NCBI GenBank assembly: GCA_963667855.2
Contig: CAXXKI010000004.1
Span: 434,001 to 498,000, forward strand
From: G963667855 sp963667855
GTDB lineage: Bacteria; Planctomycetota; Phycisphaerae; UBA1845
DNA: 64,000 bases
Direction of reading: 5' to 3'
Of the stretch, positions 61,403-64,000 are shown piece after piece. The position numbers and the translations under genes were made by a program. The notes beneath the pieces are model-generated. The model was not told the origin of the DNA, did no database searches, and saw only the letters and a program-made list of their open reading frames with translations. Numbering within the stretch: the first letter of the stretch is position 1; each line of letters starts with the position of its first letter.

Positions 61403-62113
61403 ATGACGTCAGCAGATAACAGTTTAGTTGATCGGTTAAAGGGTAAGTTCATTGTTTTCGATGGACCTGACGGGTCAGGTAAAAGCACGCAGCGCGAGAT
61501 GTTTGGACGGCGACTGCAGGCTGCCGGTGGCGATATCGTTCACTGCAAAGATCCCGGTGGTACCGACTTCGGGAATATGATTCGTAGTATTCTGCTTACG
61601 CATGACCTGAGTAAAATGGATGTCCGGTGCGAGACTTTCCTGTTTATGGCCTCTCGGGCGCAATTGGTCGGAGAGGTCGTTGAACCTGCGATAAAAGCCA
61701 GACAGACGGTTCTTTGCGATAGGTTCATTTCTTCCACTTGTGCTTACCAGGTGGCCGCCGGTTACGACGCGAAGCGCGTACTGGAACTTGGAAACTACGC
61801 TGTTGGCGATACTTGGCCTGACCTTACCGTTATTCTCGACGTGTCTGCCGACGAGGGTTTTAAACGTACCGGTCGCCGTCCCAGCCATGCCGGTAAAAAT
61901 AGGGATAAGCATGTTGGCCAGGGAATGCTTCTTGATGATGTACAGCACGATGCCATGGAGGCTCGTCCCCTGGAGTTTCACCGTAGAGTACGTAACGCCA
62001 TGGTGAAATTACCGGAAATCTATCCCCGCCCGGTGATTGTTCTGGATGGCGGTGGAGACGTGGAGGATATCCACCAGAGAATCTGGGAGGCTGTTTGCAG
62101 TGCCGATATTTGA
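61403..62113 (+). CDS. tmk: Thymidylate kinase
   Basis: A 236-residue kinase that phosphorylates dTMP. The P-loop is FDGPDGSGKSTQ near residue 20. LCDRFISSTCAYQ is the DR(Y/F) motif. The lid region differs from E. coli and carries a basic stretch (KRTGRRPSHAGKNRDKHVG), making the protein about 20-25 residues longer than usual. It starts 12 bases after lipA and overlaps holB by 14 bases, so the three form an operon. Confidence 0.9.
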   Translation: MTSADNSLVDRLKGKFIVFDGPDGSGKSTQREMFGRRLQAAGGDIVHCKDPGGTDFGNMIRSILLTHDLSKMDVRCETFLFMASRAQLVGEVVEPAIKARQTVLCDRFISSTCAYQVAAGYDAKRVLELGNYAVGDTWPDLTVILDVSADEGFKRTGRRPSHAGKNRDKHVGQGMLLDDVQHDAMEARPLEFHRRVRNAMVKLPEIYPRPVIVLDGGGDVEDIHQRIWEAVCSADI

Positions 62114-63227
62114 TGTTCAACATCAAAATAGAGCCCAGCGTTTGATACAGCGGGCTATGGGCAGTGATCGGATTCCCCATGCCTACATTTTTCATGGTCC
62201 CGATGGCGTGGGCAAGGAGATGTTCGCTCTGCGCCTGGCGAAAACGTTATTGTGTGAAAAAGCAGTGGATTTACCCGCCTCGGAAATCGCGGGTTTCGAT
62301 GACTGGGATGGCACGTTGCGCGACGCTTGCGGTAAATGCAGGAGTTGCCACCTTGCGGATGTCGAAAATCATCCGGATCTTCACCTGGTTTATCGTCAGC
62401 TCAACGCTCATCACCCGGACGCACTCATACGCAATCGCAAGGCTTTACAGATGGGAGTGGAGGTTGTTCGCCATTTCGTCATCGATTCAGTAGGGGTCAG
62501 TCCTGCTTGTGGTAAAGCCAAGGTTTTCATAATTCGCGAAGCCGATCTCATTACTGATCAGGCGCAGAACGCGCTGTTGAAAACCCTGGAAGAACCACCG
62601 GATACCACCTTCATTATCCTGCTGGCCAACTCGCTGGATCGGTTACTTATTACTACCCGCTCGCGGTGTCAGGTTGTTGGGTTTGTTCCACTGCCTACCG
62701 ATTTTGTGGCTCAGAAGGTGAGAAATCGCTTTAGCGAAATAGCAGAAGATGAAGCTCGCCTTTATGCGGCTTTGGCTCAGGGGAGTTTGGGAAAAGCATT
62801 GCAATATGCAACGGATGACTTGAGCGGTTTTAATAGTGAGTTGGCCTCGGTTATTACCGGTATTAATAGAGGAAACGCGAGTGCGGCCGCCGGTAAAATA
62901 TTGAATTTCGCCAAGGAAAAAAGCGCCCTCTACCGGGAGCGGAATCCGGAATTATCCGATACCGCCGCTCAGCGGCAGGCAATGCGGGTTGTTTTTGTTT
63001 TGATGGCTACGTGGTTCCGGGATTGCCTGCATACCATGGCCGGCATGTCTGATTTGATAGCCAATTCCGCGTTAATTCCACTTTTGCAGTCGGCTTGTAA
63101 CCGCTTCTCATTGGAAACATCCTCGGAAGCGATCGGATATGTAGTGACTGCGGAAAGGCAGCTTGATCTTAATACGAACACTCAACTTTGCGTTGAGTCT
63201 TTGTGCTTCAAGTTAGCCGCTTTGTAG
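62100..63227 (+). CDS. holB: DNA polymerase III delta' subunit
   Basis: A 375-residue clamp-loader subunit. AYIFHGPDGVGKEMFAL is the P-loop segment. The zinc-binding CGKCRSCHLADVENHPDL follows. LKTLEEPPDTTFIILLANS and TTRSRCQVV (SRC motif, arginine finger) are typical of DnaX/HolB. The start is GTG at 62100, inside the end of tmk, a pairing (tmk-holB) common in bacteria. The longer frame to 62037 lies within tmk. Confidence 0.92.
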   Translation: MPIFDVQHQNRAQRLIQRAMGSDRIPHAYIFHGPDGVGKEMFALRLAKTLLCEKAVDLPASEIAGFDDWDGTLRDACGKCRSCHLADVENHPDLHLVYRQLNAHHPDALIRNRKALQMGVEVVRHFVIDSVGVSPACGKAKVFIIREADLITDQAQNALLKTLEEPPDTTFIILLANSLDRLLITTRSRCQVVGFVPLPTDFVAQKVRNRFSEIAEDEARLYAALAQGSLGKALQYATDDLSGFNSELASVITGINRGNASAAAGKILNFAKEKSALYRERNPELSDTAAQRQAMRVVFVLMATWFRDCLHTMAGMSDLIANSALIPLLQSACNRFSLETSSEAIGYVVTAERQLDLNTNTQLCVESLCFKLAAL

Positions 63228-63354
63228 GTATTAAGAAGGTAACTGGATTATCTCTTTTGGATTGCCCGTTGCGTTCCTTTTTTTACTGAACATAATGTAT
63301 CAGTTGGTGGCCTGTGTTGGCTGTAGGTGATACGACGCTTGAGGAAACGGAATC

Positions 63355-64000
63355 GTGCAGAAAAGCCTCGAACAAAACCTGCAGGAAATCCGTGAGGCTC
63401 TCGAAGAGGGAGGGCTGGAGTCGCTCCTCCAGGCGGTTGAAGGGGTCCACCCGGCCGATATCGCTGAAATATACACCGTTCTTCGTGATGAGGAACGTTC
63501 GCAACTCATTTTCATGCTCCCTGCCCAGACTACGGCCGAAGTCATTGCCGAACTGGATGACGCCGAGCTGGAAGGGGCGGTTGAAGAGCTTGACGAACAG
63601 ACTCTTACTGAGATTGTTACCGAGCTTCCGCCCGATGACGCCGCTGACTTCCTCAGCGAACTTTCTGATGAGCAACGGGAGGCTGTTCTCGAACAGATTT
63701 TAGACGAGCAGTCGGAGCAGTTGGAAGAACTGCTCGAATACGACGAGGAGTCGGCCGGCGGTATTATGAACCCCGACCTCGTCTCCATGGCCGAAACCGC
63801 CACTGTCGGTGAGGCTATAGAGGAAGTTCGTCGGGCCAGCGAAGATGCCGATGTACATTATCTTTACACTTGCGATAAAGAGGGGAAGCTGGTCGGGGTT
63901 GTGGCTCTGCGGAGCCTTGTTCAAAATCCCCGGTTTACCGCTCTGGCGGATATTTGCGAAAAAGATTTGGTCGTCGCCAACGTAAACGAAGACCAGGAGT
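63355..64000 (+). CDS. mgtE: MgtE-type magnesium transporter, 5' part
   Basis: The frame opens at a GTG (63355) with GAGGAAACGG upstream and runs off the window after 215 codons. It has the MgtE N-domain, a helical repeat rich in Glu/Asp (HPADIAEIYTVLRDEERSQL, ELPPDDAADFLSEL), then the first CBS domain (GGIMNPDLVSMAETATVGEA, YLYTCDKEGKLVGVVALRSL). The pore is beyond the window. MgtE is a Mg2+ channel gated by cytoplasmic Mg2+. CATAAT (63291-63296) with TTGCGT 16 bases upstream may be its promoter. CorA at 6497-7564 is an unrelated second system. Confidence 0.9.
   Translation, partial: MQKSLEQNLQEIREALEEGGLESLLQAVEGVHPADIAEIYTVLRDEERSQLIFMLPAQTTAEVIAELDDAELEGAVEELDEQTLTEIVTELPPDDAADFLSELSDEQREAVLEQILDEQSEQLEELLEYDEESAGGIMNPDLVSMAETATVGEAIEEVRRASEDADVHYLYTCDKEGKLVGVVALRSLVQNPRFTALADICEKDLVVANVNEDQE

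Noticed and set aside
1..64000. CRISPR arrays, insertion sequences, prophage, tRNA or rRNA genes
   Set aside because: I saw no regularly spaced repeats, transposase or phage frames, or tRNA-like cloverleaf ends on either strand.

Overview
The window looks like the chromosome of a planctomycete, most likely of the class Phycisphaerae. The evidence is a PEP-CTERM secreted protein (16794-17681), a division and cell wall (dcw) cluster that runs from mraZ to ftsQ but has no ftsA or ftsZ after it, a meso-diaminopimelate type MurE, and many secreted or membrane proteins of unknown function. Gene density is high, GC content is moderate, both strands are used, and I see no insertion sequence, prophage, CRISPR array, tRNA or rRNA.

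Layout. 1-13451: an ATP-grasp/QEGLA pair, then a minus-strand run of a GH18-like anchored protein, a giant MscS channel, CorA, a universal stress protein, a glucan phosphorylase, a secreted aspartyl protease with PDZ, and a TrmB-type regulator whose start codon adjoins a perfect palindrome. 13592-21648: assorted metabolism, including an isocitrate/isopropylmalate-type dehydrogenase, a ferredoxin, the PEP-CTERM protein, an NDUFA9-like SDR, pyrD, coaD, a CPBP protease and a lipoprotein. 21904-25911: miaA, an ABC exporter pair and a glycosyltransferase.

26199-42940 is the dcw cluster: mraZ, a hairpin-rich leader and small ORF, rsmH, a LysM protein, ftsL, ftsI, murE, murF, mraY, ftsW, murG, murC, murB, ddl, ftsQ. 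Its genes make UDP-MurNAc-pentapeptide, lipid I and lipid II and supply the SEDS/PBP septal synthase. murD is absent from its usual slot between mraY and ftsW. murE, murF and murB are each broken by one missing base. In all three cases one added base restores a full-length protein with every motif, so base-calling errors or very recent mutation are more likely than old decay.

43082-50957: two similar multi-pass membrane proteins, a TIM-barrel isomerase-like protein, a zinc ribbon, an AAA ATPase, a secreted propeller-like protein, a zinc dehydrogenase, and a small basic protein with codon use typical of a highly expressed gene. 51454-59541: an HDOD-GGDEF protein, an eno-ftsB pair in which a textbook terminator lies inside the ftsB-like reading frame, and a cysteine/sulfur-transfer locus (cysK, JAMM peptidase, ThiF/MoeB-like E1). 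59689-64000: a universal stress protein, then lipA-tmk-holB and the start of mgtE, which runs off the window.

The observations most worth following are the three mur frameshifts with the missing murD, the structured leader between mraZ and rsmH, the TrmB promoter/operator that appears to give a leaderless mRNA, the terminator embedded in ftsB, and the abundant-looking basic protein at 50589-50957.
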